Shown: piece after piece, positions 41,861 to 50,466 of the stretch
How positions within the stretch are numbered: the stretch's first letter is position 1
How the letters are laid out: each line of letters opens with the position of its first letter
NCBI RefSeq assembly: GCF_025499425.1
Contig: NZ_JAIMCB010000001.1
Coordinates: forward strand, 186,001 to 250,000
Reading direction: 5' to 3'
From: Acidiferrimicrobium sp. IK
GTDB lineage: Bacteria; Actinomycetota; Acidimicrobiia; Acidimicrobiales; Palsa-688
Length of the DNA: 64,000 bases
Made by a program: the position numbers and the translations under genes
Notes under the pieces: model-generated
Told to the model about the DNA's origin: nothing
What the model saw: only the letters and a program-made list of their open reading frames with translations
The model's database searches: none

Positions 41861-42835
41861 GTGGAGCTGTCTGCGACGCTCACAGGTTGGCTGCTCGACT
41901 CCGATCCATCGCTGCGCTGGCAGGTGCTGCGTGATCTCACCGACGCGTCTGCAGCCGAGGTGGCTGCCGAGCGGGCCCGTGTCACCACCGAGGGGTGGGG
42001 CGCGCAGTTGCTAGCGGCCGCTGACGAAGACGGGCGCTGGGCTGGGGGCGCCTGCTTCCCAGGCGACTTCCGCGGCGACTTCTCCGATGGGCAGCCATGG
42101 ACCTCGACGTATCCGACCTTGCTGCTCATGCGCGAACTCGGCATCGATCCCGCCTCCGAGGCCGTGCGCCGGTCGATCGCCTTGGTCCGCAAGAACTGCC
42201 GTTGGGAGCACGCCGGGCAGCCCTTCTTCGACGGCGAGGTTGAGCCGTGCATCAACGGCCGCACAGTCGCGCTCGGCGCCTTCTTCGGCGTGCCGGTCGA
42301 AGACCTCGTCGCCCGCTTACTGGGGGAGCAACTCGCCGACGGCGGCCGGAACTGCGAGGTAGAAAACGGCTCGTTGCGCTCGTCGTTCCACACCACGATG
42401 TGTGTCCTCGACGGCCTGCTCGCCTACGAGCAGGCCACGGGCGGCACGCCAGAGTCGACCGCTGCCCGCCGTCGTGGTGAGGAGTACCTGCTCGAACGAC
42501 GGCTGTACCGGCGGCTGAGCACTGGCGAGGTGATTGACCCCGACTGGCTTCGGTTCTCTTTCCCGACGCAGTGGCACTACGACGTGCTGCGGGGCCTGGA
42601 GCACTTCCGTGCGGCTGACGGCGCGCCTGACCCGCGCCTCGCCGAAGCGATCGAACTGGTCCGAGGCAAGCAACAGGCCGATGGAACCTGGCTGTTGGAG
42701 AATCCCCACCGCGGAGCGGTGCACTTCGTCATGGAAGAAGGCGACGGTCAGCCCAGCCGGTGGAACACGTTACGCGCGCTGCGAGTCCTGGACTGGTACG
42801 AGGACCGATCTGCTCGGGTCCGCCCCCAGCCGTAA
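41861..42835 (+). CDS. Squalene-cyclase-like alpha/alpha-toroid protein
   Basis: A 324-aa protein made of repeated helices with aromatic motifs (WLLDSDPSLRWQVLRDL near residue 10, STYPTLLLMRELG near 88, FPTQWHYDVLRGLEHF near 235, LRALRVLDW near the end), as in prenyltransferase/squalene-cyclase-type toroids. The catalytic DxDD motif of class II cyclases is not seen, so it is probably not a cyclase. GTG at 41861 fits the start of homologous proteins; no strong ribosome binding site is visible. Role unknown. Confidence 0.7.
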   Translation: MELSATLTGWLLDSDPSLRWQVLRDLTDASAAEVAAERARVTTEGWGAQLLAAADEDGRWAGGACFPGDFRGDFSDGQPWTSTYPTLLLMRELGIDPASEAVRRSIALVRKNCRWEHAGQPFFDGEVEPCINGRTVALGAFFGVPVEDLVARLLGEQLADGGRNCEVENGSLRSSFHTTMCVLDGLLAYEQATGGTPESTAARRRGEEYLLERRLYRRLSTGEVIDPDWLRFSFPTQWHYDVLRGLEHFRAADGAPDPRLAEAIELVRGKQQADGTWLLENPHRGAVHFVMEEGDGQPSRWNTLRALRVLDWYEDRSARVRPQP

Positions 42836-43326
42836 TACTGGTCCCTCCCACAGCGCGTGACCACCCTGGTGCCGGGTAGGCCTGACGTTGGAGACGCAAG
42901 TATATTCGAACGGCGAGGCGCCGGTGACCCCACGCGGAACGTCGTACGGGAACGCCCCAGGTCAAGAGGTCTGCGCTGGTGGGAGTGTCCCGTATGACCC
43001 GCCCGGTGAAGATTCCCGCAAGGGGGTGCCAACCGGGACAGTCAGCGACGATGCAATGCCTCGCCGAGCAGGCCACCGGCTGCTTGCACGACGCAACAGA
43101 TGGCGCTGCCACTGACGCACCTCAGGGCGACACAGAACGATCGCTCTCGGCTCGATGCCACACCACTTCCCGATACACGTGACGAGCGCCGAACGACGGG
43201 TCGGGGCGCAAGCGCCACGCCGACGGCTGTCACTCTGAGTGACGACTTGCCCGTCCATCGGCGTCCCTGTTGGCTGCCAATGGGCAGATCCTGTTGGCCG
43301 CCGGTCCGGGACCCCGGCCTTCCTCG
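42836..43326. other. Gene-free stretch in accessory segment
   Basis: No coding region with family resemblance, ribosome binding site or consistent codon use is seen in these ~490 bases; open frames are short and overlap in all frames. Given the integrase remnant that follows, it may be the eroded N-terminal part of that gene or other mobile-element debris. Confidence 0.4.
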
Positions 43327-43522
43327 CATTCGACTCCACCCGTCTCCGCCACACCCACCCCACGATCGGCCTGCCGGCGTGCCGGTAGGCCATCAGCGAC
43401 CGCCTCGGGCACGAGGACCGGCCTTCACCATGAAGCAGTACGCCCCCATCATTCCGGGCGTGCAGGCAGAGGCGGCTGCCCTGGTCACGGCGCCGGCAGC
43501 AGGGCGCCGCCACGACGCCTAG
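43327..43522 (+). pseudogene. Tyrosine recombinase (integrase) C-terminal remnant
   Basis: Conserved parts of the catalytic domain are spread over three frames in the right order: LRHTHPT (the H-x-x-R-like box), then GVPV, then ISDRLGHED (second His), then PAFTMKQYAPIIPGVQAEAA with the nucleophilic Tyr. At least two frameshifts and one stop separate them, and the N-terminal domains are missing, so it cannot be functional. It points toward the tRNA fragment 315 bp downstream, the arrangement expected of an integrated element and its target site. Confidence 0.65.
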
Positions 43523-43567
43523 CAGCCTCCTTCCGACCACAAGCCGGCCGCAGGCCGGCGCGTTAGC

Positions 43568-43588
43568 CAACGGGCCCCCGGCCCGTTG
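43568..43588. repeat. Perfect 9-bp inverted repeat
   Basis: CAACGGGCC and GGCCCGTTG separated by CCC. A strong hairpin between the integrase remnant and the tRNA fragment. Without a T-tract it is not a classical terminator; it may be a leftover structure of the mobile element. Confidence 0.45.
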
Positions 43589-43835
43589 TGCAGTCCTGGG
43601 GAAGAGCCCAAGGCACGAGGCGACCTCCGGCCGCCTCGCTACCGCCCTCGACTCGCTTCGCTCGCTCGGTTGGTGCCTGGAGGAAGCTGCCCGGGCCTCT
43701 CAGCTCCTGCGTGCTGCCAGAGAGCGCGGCGACATCCAGCCCGGAGCGTTTGACGGAGGTTTGACCCGTCCGGGAACCGAACCACGGAAGCAAGAAAGCC
43801 CTGGCCGAGCAACACTCTGACCGCGGCTTCTGTAG

Positions 43836-43882
43836 TGGCGGGGGCTGGATTTGAACCAGCGACCGTCGGGTCCTGGGCCCGA
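43836..43882 (-). tRNA. 3' half of a tRNA (probable attachment-site remnant)
   Basis: On the minus strand an anticodon stem (TCGGG/CCCGA), a T-arm (GCTGG, loop TTCAAAT, CCAGC) and a 7-base acceptor strand CCCCGCC followed by A are recognisable. The D-arm and 5' acceptor strand are missing; that side is the end of the response-regulator gene. The 7-base anticodon loop (CCCAGGA) lacks the invariant T33, so it is not a functional tRNA. The overall pattern most resembles actinobacterial elongator Met tRNA, but identity is uncertain. Such 3' halves are typical integrase target duplications. Confidence 0.5.
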
Positions 43883-43885
43883 CGC

Positions 43886-44575
43886 TCAGAGGACCGGCGG
43901 CCTCCAACCGGCCCGGGCCGCGGCGGCCACCGCTTCGAGCTGGCTGCTCACGCCGAGCTTCACGAAGATCGACCGGATCTGGCTGCGGATGGTAGCGACC
44001 GACACGAAGGACGCCGCGGCGATCCGCTCGGCGGTCATGCCCTCCACCAGCGACCCGAGCACCGCAGACTCCCGCGGGCTCAACGCGTCGAACGGCGCCT
44101 GCCGGGCGGCGCCCTCCTGCCGGACCCGGCGCGCCAGGTCGACCAGCCGGTAGCGCTCGTGCCCCTGTAGGACCGCCTCGCCCCTGGCGAGGGCCATGGC
44201 GTTGTCGAACAGCACGTCGAAGGAGACATCCTTTCTCAACCATCCCTCGGCTCCCCGTTCGATGCACTCGCCGATCATCGCCTCGTCGGTGCTGGCAGAG
44301 ACGATCAGCACGCGGGCTTCTGCTGCGACGAACGTTTCGACCAGGTCGAGCCCCCGCCCGATGGCGCCCAGGTCGAGGTCGAGGAGCACGACGTCGGGCA
44401 ACGCGGCGAGCACCGACCCGACCAAGGTGGCCATGTCCACGAGCGGCGGGGCCACGACCGTGCAACCCTCCATCTCGAGCGCGGCCGCCAGCGCCTGGCT
44501 GAGGAGCTGGTGGTCCTCCACGATCGCCACGACCGTCGGGCGCGTCACGCTCCGGGTCGCAGGGACCGCCCGCAT
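43886..44575 (-). CDS. NarL/LuxR-family response regulator
   Basis: A 229-aa two-component regulator. The N-terminal receiver (about residues 12-130) has VAIVEDHQLL with the acidic pair and VVLLDLDLG with the phospho-acceptor Asp; the Lys of RKDVS is also present. The C-terminal LuxR helix-turn-helix (about 160-220) reads LSPRESAVLGSLVEGMTAERIA and VATIRSQIRSIFVKLGV. The ATG at 44575 is chosen because GAGGAGGA lies 7 bases upstream; an earlier in-frame ATG at 44605 lacks a site. Its partner is probably the histidine kinase encoded at 45183-46799. Confidence 0.87.
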   Translation of the reverse strand: MRAVPATRSVTRPTVVAIVEDHQLLSQALAAALEMEGCTVVAPPLVDMATLVGSVLAALPDVVLLDLDLGAIGRGLDLVETFVAAEARVLIVSASTDEAMIGECIERGAEGWLRKDVSFDVLFDNAMALARGEAVLQGHERYRLVDLARRVRQEGAARQAPFDALSPRESAVLGSLVEGMTAERIAAASFVSVATIRSQIRSIFVKLGVSSQLEAVAAAARAGWRPPVL

Positions 44576-44829
44576 CCGATTGTCCTCCTCGCCGATTGCT
44601 GCCATCCGCCCATGCCTCGGAACTTGCGCACCCTGACCTCCGGACCGGGGACAAGCTAGCCGCTTCAGGGCGACGGCCTCTTCGCCGTCCGCACGCTGTG
44701 GGAGCTTTGAGCGGGAAGGCCGATATTCGCCGCAGTCGCCGCTGTGCCCGACTTCTGCCCGGCAGGCCCGGTCGGAGAATCGTCGATCTTGGCGATGCCG
44801 GGAACCCCTGGACCGGTGAGGATCCCTGG

Positions 44830-45186
44830 ATGGGATCGCAGCGGGCGCCGGGCGACGGCGCGCCGCTGATCCTCATGGACGTGCGCCCGCCGCTCCTCGC
44901 TGACGCGCTGCGCCTGGCGCTCGGCCGGATCGGGTTTCGCAGCACCGGGCCGTCGACCCCTTCGGTGGCCGCGCCAGCAGCGGCCATCGTGACCCAGGAC
45001 GCCGACCGACCGCTGCAGCCGGCGGTCGGGGCTCTAACGGTGGTGCTGCCCGACGGGCAGGGGCACGGCGGCCGTCTCGTATGGGCGGCCGCCCCCGAAG
45101 AACCGCTCGCTGCCGGCGACGACAACGTGAGGTTGATCCTCGCCGCCATCGCGTCCGCGGTCCCGGCGGGAGACAAGCGCGTTTAG
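44830..45186 (+). CDS. Small receiver-like protein without phosphorylation site
   Basis: A 118-aa ORF whose start (ILMDVRPPLLADALRLALGRIGF) resembles the first beta strand and helix of a response-regulator receiver, but no phospho-acceptor Asp strand or Lys follows; the middle is Ala/Pro-rich. ATG follows a GAGG at short distance. It lies between the response regulator (divergent) and the kinase gene (convergent, overlapping 4 bp at the stops). It may be a degenerate receiver that modulates the system, or a spurious ORF. Confidence 0.4.
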   Translation: MGSQRAPGDGAPLILMDVRPPLLADALRLALGRIGFRSTGPSTPSVAAPAAAIVTQDADRPLQPAVGALTVVLPDGQGHGGRLVWAAAPEEPLAAGDDNVRLILAAIASAVPAGDKRV

Positions 45187-46799
45187 CGCAGCGGGACCGC
45201 GGCGGTGTCCCGGGTGGGACCGTCGCGGGCGGGAGGGTCCGGGGTCCCCGCCATGCCCGGTTGGGCCGTCACCGCAGGTGCGGAGGTCGCCAAGGGGGTA
45301 GGGATCTCCAGCACGAAGCAGGTGCCGCGCCCATCGCCGTCGAGGAGGCGCAGGCTGCCGCCCATCCCGGCCATGAGCGTCGACCCCGCAAACAGGCCGA
45401 TGCCCTGCCCGGGCCGGCTCTGCGTGCCACTTCCCCTGACGCCCCGGGCGAAGACCGACCGTCGTTCCTCGGGGGCGATGCCAGGGCCGTCGTCGGCGAC
45501 GACCAGCTCGGCCCGCCCGGCTCGCTGGCGTCCGGTCAGGTGGGCGGCGCTGCCGGGCGCGTGGATCCGCACGTTGACCAGGAGGTTTTGCACCACCTGT
45601 GCGACCGCCTCGGGATCACCGAGCGCCCACACCTCGGCGATGTCGGCGTCGACGCTGAGGCCCTGAGCCCGTTCCGCCTCGATCACCGGACCGACCACGT
45701 CCATGAGGAGGAACACGACCTCCTGGGCGGGTCGGGACGGCTGGATCAGCACCTGCAGACGGCGCAGCTCGGCGGTGAGCGCATCGGCCAGGGTATTGCG
45801 AGTCGCGTCGTCGAGGCGGGTCGCGTACCGGCGCAGGGTGCTGTCGGCGGCCCGGAGCGCGCCAACCGCGTTGCGCATGTCGTGGAGGCGGTCCTCGAGC
45901 GCCGACCGCTCCTCGACCAGCTGGTCGCTCAGCCGGGCGAGGTCCCCCCGCAGCCGGAGAGCCCGGTACTTGTTGTCCCCCACGCTGCTTTGAAGCTCGG
46001 CGAACGCCGCGCCCAGCGCGACGGCCAGCGCCGCCGCCGCAGCCGACGATCCGGCTACGGCCTCCCACCCGTCTGCCGGCCCGGCGGCGCGCAGCAGCGC
46101 GGCGACGCCCAGCACAGCCAGCACCGGCGCCGGCCAGGTCGGCAGGTGGTGGTGGCGGCGACCGGCGACAGCCAGGCAAATGGCGAGGGTCAGCCAACCG
46201 ATGCCAGTCGCCAGCTGGGACGCCGCAACGGTAGGACCATCGGACACGTTGCCGACCAGGGCCCCCTGTGCCGAGTCGGCTGCGACCAGCGCGCCTGCTC
46301 CGAGCGCGGTGACGAGACCGGCGACGCGGACCGGGGCCATCCGGCTGTCGACCTCTGCGGAGCGCAGCCCGCGGATCAAAAGGGCGGCGACGACCAACAC
46401 GACGATCGTGGCGCCGCCCATGACCGTCGTGCGAGGCCAGCTGGTGAGCACCGGCAGACCCCGCTCGAGCAAGGTCAGGCCGCCCAGACTCACCAGGGCC
46501 GCGCCGAACAGTCCGGTGAAGGCCGATCCGTTGAGCCGCCAGGTGATCAGCACCACCGTGCCGGCGAGCACCGCCAACCGGCCGCCGAGGCTGTCCGCCA
46601 GGGAAGCGGTGGCGGCATCGGTGGCGCCCCGGGCGACGGTCACCGCTACCCCGACGGCGACGATGAGAGTCGGTACCGCCGCGCCTTTGGCGATCGTCCC
46701 GGCACCGAGATTCCGTCCGGCGGAGAGCGTCGAGCGGCGGTCCGGGCCGACGTAGGGACGACCCCCGCCCGCCACCGGCCGCCCACGCCGCAGTGCCAT
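45183..46799 (-). CDS. Membrane sensor histidine kinase
   Basis: A 538-aa kinase with about eight hydrophobic helices in residues 35-290 as an integral membrane sensor, and no large extracytoplasmic domain. The dimerisation/phosphoacceptor helix is RLHDMRNAVGALRAADSTL with His near residue 305 in the HDxRN form. The ATPase domain shows N-box QVVQNLLVNVRIHAPGS, DDGPGI and GQGIGLFAGSTL. It likely phosphorylates the NarL-type regulator encoded nearby. Signal unknown. ATG 46799 has AAGG nine bases upstream; longer upstream codons look non-coding. Confidence 0.85.
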   Translation of the reverse strand: MALRRGRPVAGGGRPYVGPDRRSTLSAGRNLGAGTIAKGAAVPTLIVAVGVAVTVARGATDAATASLADSLGGRLAVLAGTVVLITWRLNGSAFTGLFGAALVSLGGLTLLERGLPVLTSWPRTTVMGGATIVVLVVAALLIRGLRSAEVDSRMAPVRVAGLVTALGAGALVAADSAQGALVGNVSDGPTVAASQLATGIGWLTLAICLAVAGRRHHHLPTWPAPVLAVLGVAALLRAAGPADGWEAVAGSSAAAAALAVALGAAFAELQSSVGDNKYRALRLRGDLARLSDQLVEERSALEDRLHDMRNAVGALRAADSTLRRYATRLDDATRNTLADALTAELRRLQVLIQPSRPAQEVVFLLMDVVGPVIEAERAQGLSVDADIAEVWALGDPEAVAQVVQNLLVNVRIHAPGSAAHLTGRQRAGRAELVVADDGPGIAPEERRSVFARGVRGSGTQSRPGQGIGLFAGSTLMAGMGGSLRLLDGDGRGTCFVLEIPTPLATSAPAVTAQPGMAGTPDPPARDGPTRDTAAVPLR

Positions 46800-46949
46800 G
46801 AGCCGAACCTTACGGTGGGCGTATACGGGCGTCCACCCCCGGTTACCTGCTTCGCCCGGTTGCCGTTCTCCGCCGCCCACCGCCAACCGCTCCACGTGGG
46901 CTGGCGGCTGCAACGCGCGGTGGCGGCGCCGCGCCCGAAGCGGGCCTGG

Positions 46950-49232
46950 TCAGTCCCCCGGGTCGGAGGCAGCCGATGGGTCCGACGCCCCGGCGGCCGC
47001 CGGGGCGGGCCGGGCCGTCCCCTCGATCGCCTCCAGGAGGTGCATGGAGATGTCCGCCACCTTGACGTCCTCGGCCTTGTTGGCCTTGGTCCCGTCGTCG
47101 AGCATGATGTAGCAGAACGGGCAGGCGGTGGCGATTCGCTCGGCGCCGGTGGCGATCAGCTCTTGGGACCGCTCGATGTTGATCTTCTTGGCCGACTCCT
47201 CCATCCACATGCGGGCGCCGCCGGCGCCGCAGCACATCGACTTCGTGCCGCTGCGGGGGGCCTCGAGGATCTGGATGCCGCCGAGGGCCCCGAGGACCTT
47301 GCGCGGGGCGCCGTAGATGTCGTTGTGGCGGCCCAGGTAGCAGCTGTCGTGGTACACGACCCGCTCCGGAAGCGACGCCCCACCGAGGTCGAGCTGCCCG
47401 GATGCGATGAGCTGCTCGAGCAGCATCGAGTGGTGGATGACCTCGTAGTTACCGCCCAGCTGGGGGTACTCGTTGGAGAGGGTGTTGAAGCAGTGCGGGC
47501 ACTGCACCACGATCTTCTTGACCTCCATGGCCGAGAACATCTCCACGTTTTGCATGGCGAGCATCTGGAACAGGTACTCGTTGCCCGAGCGGCGGGCCGG
47601 GTCGCCGGTGCAGCGCTCCGAGGGGCCCAAGATGGCGAAGTCGACGCCGGCTCGCAGCAGCAGCTTGGCCACCGCCTGCGACACCTTCTTGTTCTTGTCG
47701 TCGAAGCTGCCGGCGCAACCGACCCAGTAGAGGTACTCGTGGTCGAGCGGTGAGGACGGGTCGGCGATGGCGACCTCCTCGGGGATGCCCTCCGCCCACT
47801 GGCCCCGGTCGCCGTTGGAGAGCCCCCAAGGGTTCTCCTGGTTTTCCATCGAGCGGTACATGTTGCCGAGCGACGCCGGGAAGTTGGACTCCATCAGCGA
47901 CAGGTAGCGGCGCATGTCGAGGATCTTGTCCAGGATCTCGATGTTGACCGGGCAGATCTCGTCGCACGCCTTGCACGACGTGCAGGACCACACCTCCTCG
48001 GCGCTGATCCGCTCGAACACGGAGTCGGCGCTGATCGTCAGGTCCGGGTCCTGGCCGATGGTGGGGGAGATCGGATCGAACAGGGCGGCACCGTCGGGAC
48101 CGACCACGCCGCCGGCGGGATGGGTGGCGGCCATCACGTTGCCGATCTTGGTGACGATCTCGCGAGGGTCGAGCGGCTTGCCGGTGGCGTGAGCCGGGCA
48201 GACGCTGGTGCAGCGCCCACAGATCGTGCAGCTGTCGGTGTCGAGGAGCTGCTTCCACGTGAAGTCCTCGATGGCGTTGGCGCCGAAGGACTCGAGCTCG
48301 GTCTCGGTCAGGTTGGGGAGGGCCTTCATGGCGCCCTTCGGCCGTTCCCGGTCCCGCAGGTACATGTTGACCGGCGAGGTGATCATATGGCGCAGCTTGG
48401 TGGAGGGCAGGACGATCAAGAACACGAAGAACGCCCCGACGTGCACGCCCCACAGCACCTCGTGGATGGTGTTGAGGGTGCCGCCGCCGATGCCGCTGAA
48501 CACCGACGACAGGCCGTAGCCGATGTAGCCCCAGCGCTCGAAGTGCGGCTGGCCCTCCTGGGCGATGCGAACGGCCTGGACGACCAGCCCGGTGACGCCG
48601 ATCACCAAGAACGTGCCGAGGATGACCGCGTCCTCGGGCCGGGTCTTGATCCGCAGCCGGTAGGGGCGCTGTATGTAGCGGCGCACGATGGCCCATCCGA
48701 TGCCGATGACGAACAGCACTCCGGCGGTGTCACCGACGAACTTGAACCCTTCGTACACGCCCCCGTGGAGGAACTTGGCCCCCGAGGGCATGAGGTGGTC
48801 GATCTCGAGGACGGTGGTGATGGCGAAGAGGACGAGGAAAGGGAAGTAGATGAGCGAGTGCATGACGCCCGCCGCCGGGTCTCGCAGCAGCGTCTGCATC
48901 GTCAGCCCCCGCCGGAGGTCGGCGATGCGCCTCGACCGGTTGGCTGCGGTGGTGGTCCGCCGGTCCGGCTGGCCCCGCTCCCAGTTCTCCACTCGCTGGG
49001 AGAACAGGTAGCCGACCGCCAGGACCAGCGCCACGGTCACCGCGTAGAAGATCGCCCGGTAGGCGTGGGGGATTCCCGAGAACACCTGCCTCGTCTGGTG
49101 GCTGCGGTCGTCGGGCAGGACCAGGGCCCCGAGGATGCCCGAGGCCGCGACGACGGCCGCGATCAAGACCGCGAGGACCAGCACGAGCTGTGACGGCTTG
49201 AGCCGCCAGCGTGAGGTGGGACGAGTCGCCAT
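46950..49232 (-). CDS. EtfD-like membrane iron-sulfur oxidoreductase
   Basis: A 760-aa protein with the architecture of mycobacterial EtfD/HdrDE-like proteins. The N-terminal ~290 residues hold about five to six helices of a nitrate-reductase-gamma-type heme b domain. Two 4Fe-4S sites follow (CTICGRCTSVCP near residue 334 and CTSCKACDEICP near 421), then two CCG domains (CPHCFNTL/ CYLGRHN and MCCGAGG) for a non-cubane cluster. In mycobacteria such a protein passes electrons from acyl-CoA dehydrogenases via ETF to menaquinone. Here it would serve oxidation of acyl-CoAs made by the catabolic island. No ETF genes are in the window. Confidence 0.85.
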   Translation of the reverse strand: MATRPTSRWRLKPSQLVLVLAVLIAAVVAASGILGALVLPDDRSHQTRQVFSGIPHAYRAIFYAVTVALVLAVGYLFSQRVENWERGQPDRRTTTAANRSRRIADLRRGLTMQTLLRDPAAGVMHSLIYFPFLVLFAITTVLEIDHLMPSGAKFLHGGVYEGFKFVGDTAGVLFVIGIGWAIVRRYIQRPYRLRIKTRPEDAVILGTFLVIGVTGLVVQAVRIAQEGQPHFERWGYIGYGLSSVFSGIGGGTLNTIHEVLWGVHVGAFFVFLIVLPSTKLRHMITSPVNMYLRDRERPKGAMKALPNLTETELESFGANAIEDFTWKQLLDTDSCTICGRCTSVCPAHATGKPLDPREIVTKIGNVMAATHPAGGVVGPDGAALFDPISPTIGQDPDLTISADSVFERISAEEVWSCTSCKACDEICPVNIEILDKILDMRRYLSLMESNFPASLGNMYRSMENQENPWGLSNGDRGQWAEGIPEEVAIADPSSPLDHEYLYWVGCAGSFDDKNKKVSQAVAKLLLRAGVDFAILGPSERCTGDPARRSGNEYLFQMLAMQNVEMFSAMEVKKIVVQCPHCFNTLSNEYPQLGGNYEVIHHSMLLEQLIASGQLDLGGASLPERVVYHDSCYLGRHNDIYGAPRKVLGALGGIQILEAPRSGTKSMCCGAGGARMWMEESAKKINIERSQELIATGAERIATACPFCYIMLDDGTKANKAEDVKVADISMHLLEAIEGTARPAPAAAGASDPSAASDPGD

Positions 49233-49317
49233 AGCGCTGCAAAGTTACCGGCTCGTTGCGTTGCGGGCCTATTCCACGCTGCGGGCCCCGGCAGGCCCCC
49301 CGGTCAGGGGACGGGCG

Positions 49318-49743
49318 TCAGTGGCTGCTGGCGTGGCGGTCCAGCGCCGCCAGGCGCTCGGCCATCGTCACCAAGAGCTTGTAGGCCATGGCCGGGACGG
49401 TGTCGAGGACCGCATGGAACTGGCGCTGGCCGATGACCAGCAGCTCGGTGTCGGTGGCGGCCACCACGGTGGCGTTGCGGGGGGCGTGGGTCAAAAGCGC
49501 CAGCTCCCCGAAGGACTCGCCAGGCCCGAGGGTCGCCACCTCGTGCCCGTCGCGGCGCACCGAGGCCGTCCCGTTTAGGATCAGGTAGAAGTCGTGCCCC
49601 GGAGTGCCCTCGACGACCACGTCGTTGTCGGCCGGGACCGCCACGATGTCGGCGGCTGCGGCCACCGCCTGCAGCTCCTTGTGGGACAAGCCCCGGAAAA
49701 GGCTGACTTTGGCGAGCTGCTCGACCTTACCGTCACGGGCCAT
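49318..49743 (-). CDS. Cyclic-nucleotide-binding-domain protein
   Basis: A 141-aa stand-alone CRP/cNMP-binding fold: FRGLSHKELQAVAAAADIVAVPA (residues 16-38), GHDFYLILNGTASV and PGESFGELALL (about 87-97) matching the phosphate-binding cassette, with Arg in APRNATVVA. No DNA-binding domain follows, so it is not a transcription factor by itself. ATG 49743 is used. Divergent from the winged-helix gene; role unknown. Confidence 0.8.
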   Translation of the reverse strand: MARDGKVEQLAKVSLFRGLSHKELQAVAAAADIVAVPADNDVVVEGTPGHDFYLILNGTASVRRDGHEVATLGPGESFGELALLTHAPRNATVVAATDTELLVIGQRQFHAVLDTVPAMAYKLLVTMAERLAALDRHASSH

Positions 49744-49824
49744 GCCGGGACTGTAGCCGGACGCCGGCGCAGCGTTCATCCGTCGGTAACACCGGAGCAA
49801 CGTGGGGCATTTAGCGTCCGGCTC

Positions 49825-50352
49825 GTGGACGTCGTCCTTTTGCGTTGGCCGGCCGAAGCCGGGCGGCGCGAGGAGCTGGCGGCGGCGGGAGCCCCGCGGC
49901 TGCTCTTGGTCGAGGGTTCGGCGACGCCGCCGGCGTCATCGGACTGCCTGGAGGACTGGATCCGGGTGCCCGTGGCCGAGAGCGACGTGGCCCTCCGCGT
50001 GTCCAACCTGGTCGGCCGGACAGCTGATCACGGTGCCGGGCGGCCGTCCCTCGACGGCGACGGGGTCCTCCGCCGCGGCAACGCCTGGGTGCCGCTGCCT
50101 CCGGTCGAGAGCCGTCTCACCACCGCCCTCCTGGAACGGTACGGGGCGGTGGTGTCACGGGATGCGCTCAGCCGGGCGGGATGGCCCGACGGCGCCCCGG
50201 GGCGCAACGCCCTCGACGTGCACGTGTTGCGACTGCGCCGGCGGATCGGGCCCCTCGGGCTGGCGATCCGCACGGTTCGGTCTCGCGGCTACCTACTAGA
50301 GCTCAGCTCGCCGGCGGGTGACTTGTCCGAACCTGTCGCAAACCTTGCCTGA
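49825..50352 (+). CDS. OmpR-type winged-helix regulator, GlnR-like
   Basis: A 175-aa regulator. The C-terminal Trans_reg_C winged helix (about residues 95-165) is clear: LTTALLERYGAVVSRDALSRAGW and ALDVHVLRLRRRIGPLGLAIRTVRSRGYLLE. The N-terminal ~75 residues resemble a receiver fold but lack the phospho-acceptor Asp, as in orphan GlnR regulators of nitrogen metabolism. It is followed 115 bp later by amt-glnB, with a GlnR-type box in between. That GlnR role is inferred from context and architecture. GTG start at 49825. Confidence 0.72.
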   Translation: MDVVLLRWPAEAGRREELAAAGAPRLLLVEGSATPPASSDCLEDWIRVPVAESDVALRVSNLVGRTADHGAGRPSLDGDGVLRRGNAWVPLPPVESRLTTALLERYGAVVSRDALSRAGWPDGAPGRNALDVHVLRLRRRIGPLGLAIRTVRSRGYLLELSSPAGDLSEPVANLA

Positions 50353-50353
50353 G

Positions 50354-50391
50354 TTCACGCGCCCGAAACGACTCGTGCGTTCGGCAGAAAC
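50354..50391 (+). promoter_or_regulatory. GlnR-type box upstream of amt
   Basis: Four half-sites spaced by exactly 6 bases: TTCAC (50354-50358), GAAAC (50365-50369), TGCGT (50376-50380), GAAAC (50387-50391). This follows the actinobacterial GlnR pattern gTnAC-n6-GaAAC repeated twice, with both GAAAC sites perfect and 22 bp apart. The site overlaps the 3' end region after the winged-helix gene and precedes amt by about 75 bp. Confidence 0.65.
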
Positions 50392-50466
50392 ACTGGCTCT
50401 TTAAGGTTCCGCCGTCCTCACCGGACGATCCTGTGCCGCTTTACATCCGACTACCAGGAGGGGCTG

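Noticed and set aside
43835..44170. Plus-strand ORF beginning AGAGFEPATVGS
   Set aside because: This peptide is what results from reading across the antisense of a tRNA T-arm; the rest is antisense to the response regulator.
44576..44605. Upstream ATG (44605) for the NarL-type regulator
   Set aside because: No ribosome binding site precedes it, whereas ATG 44575 has GAGGAGGA at the right distance.
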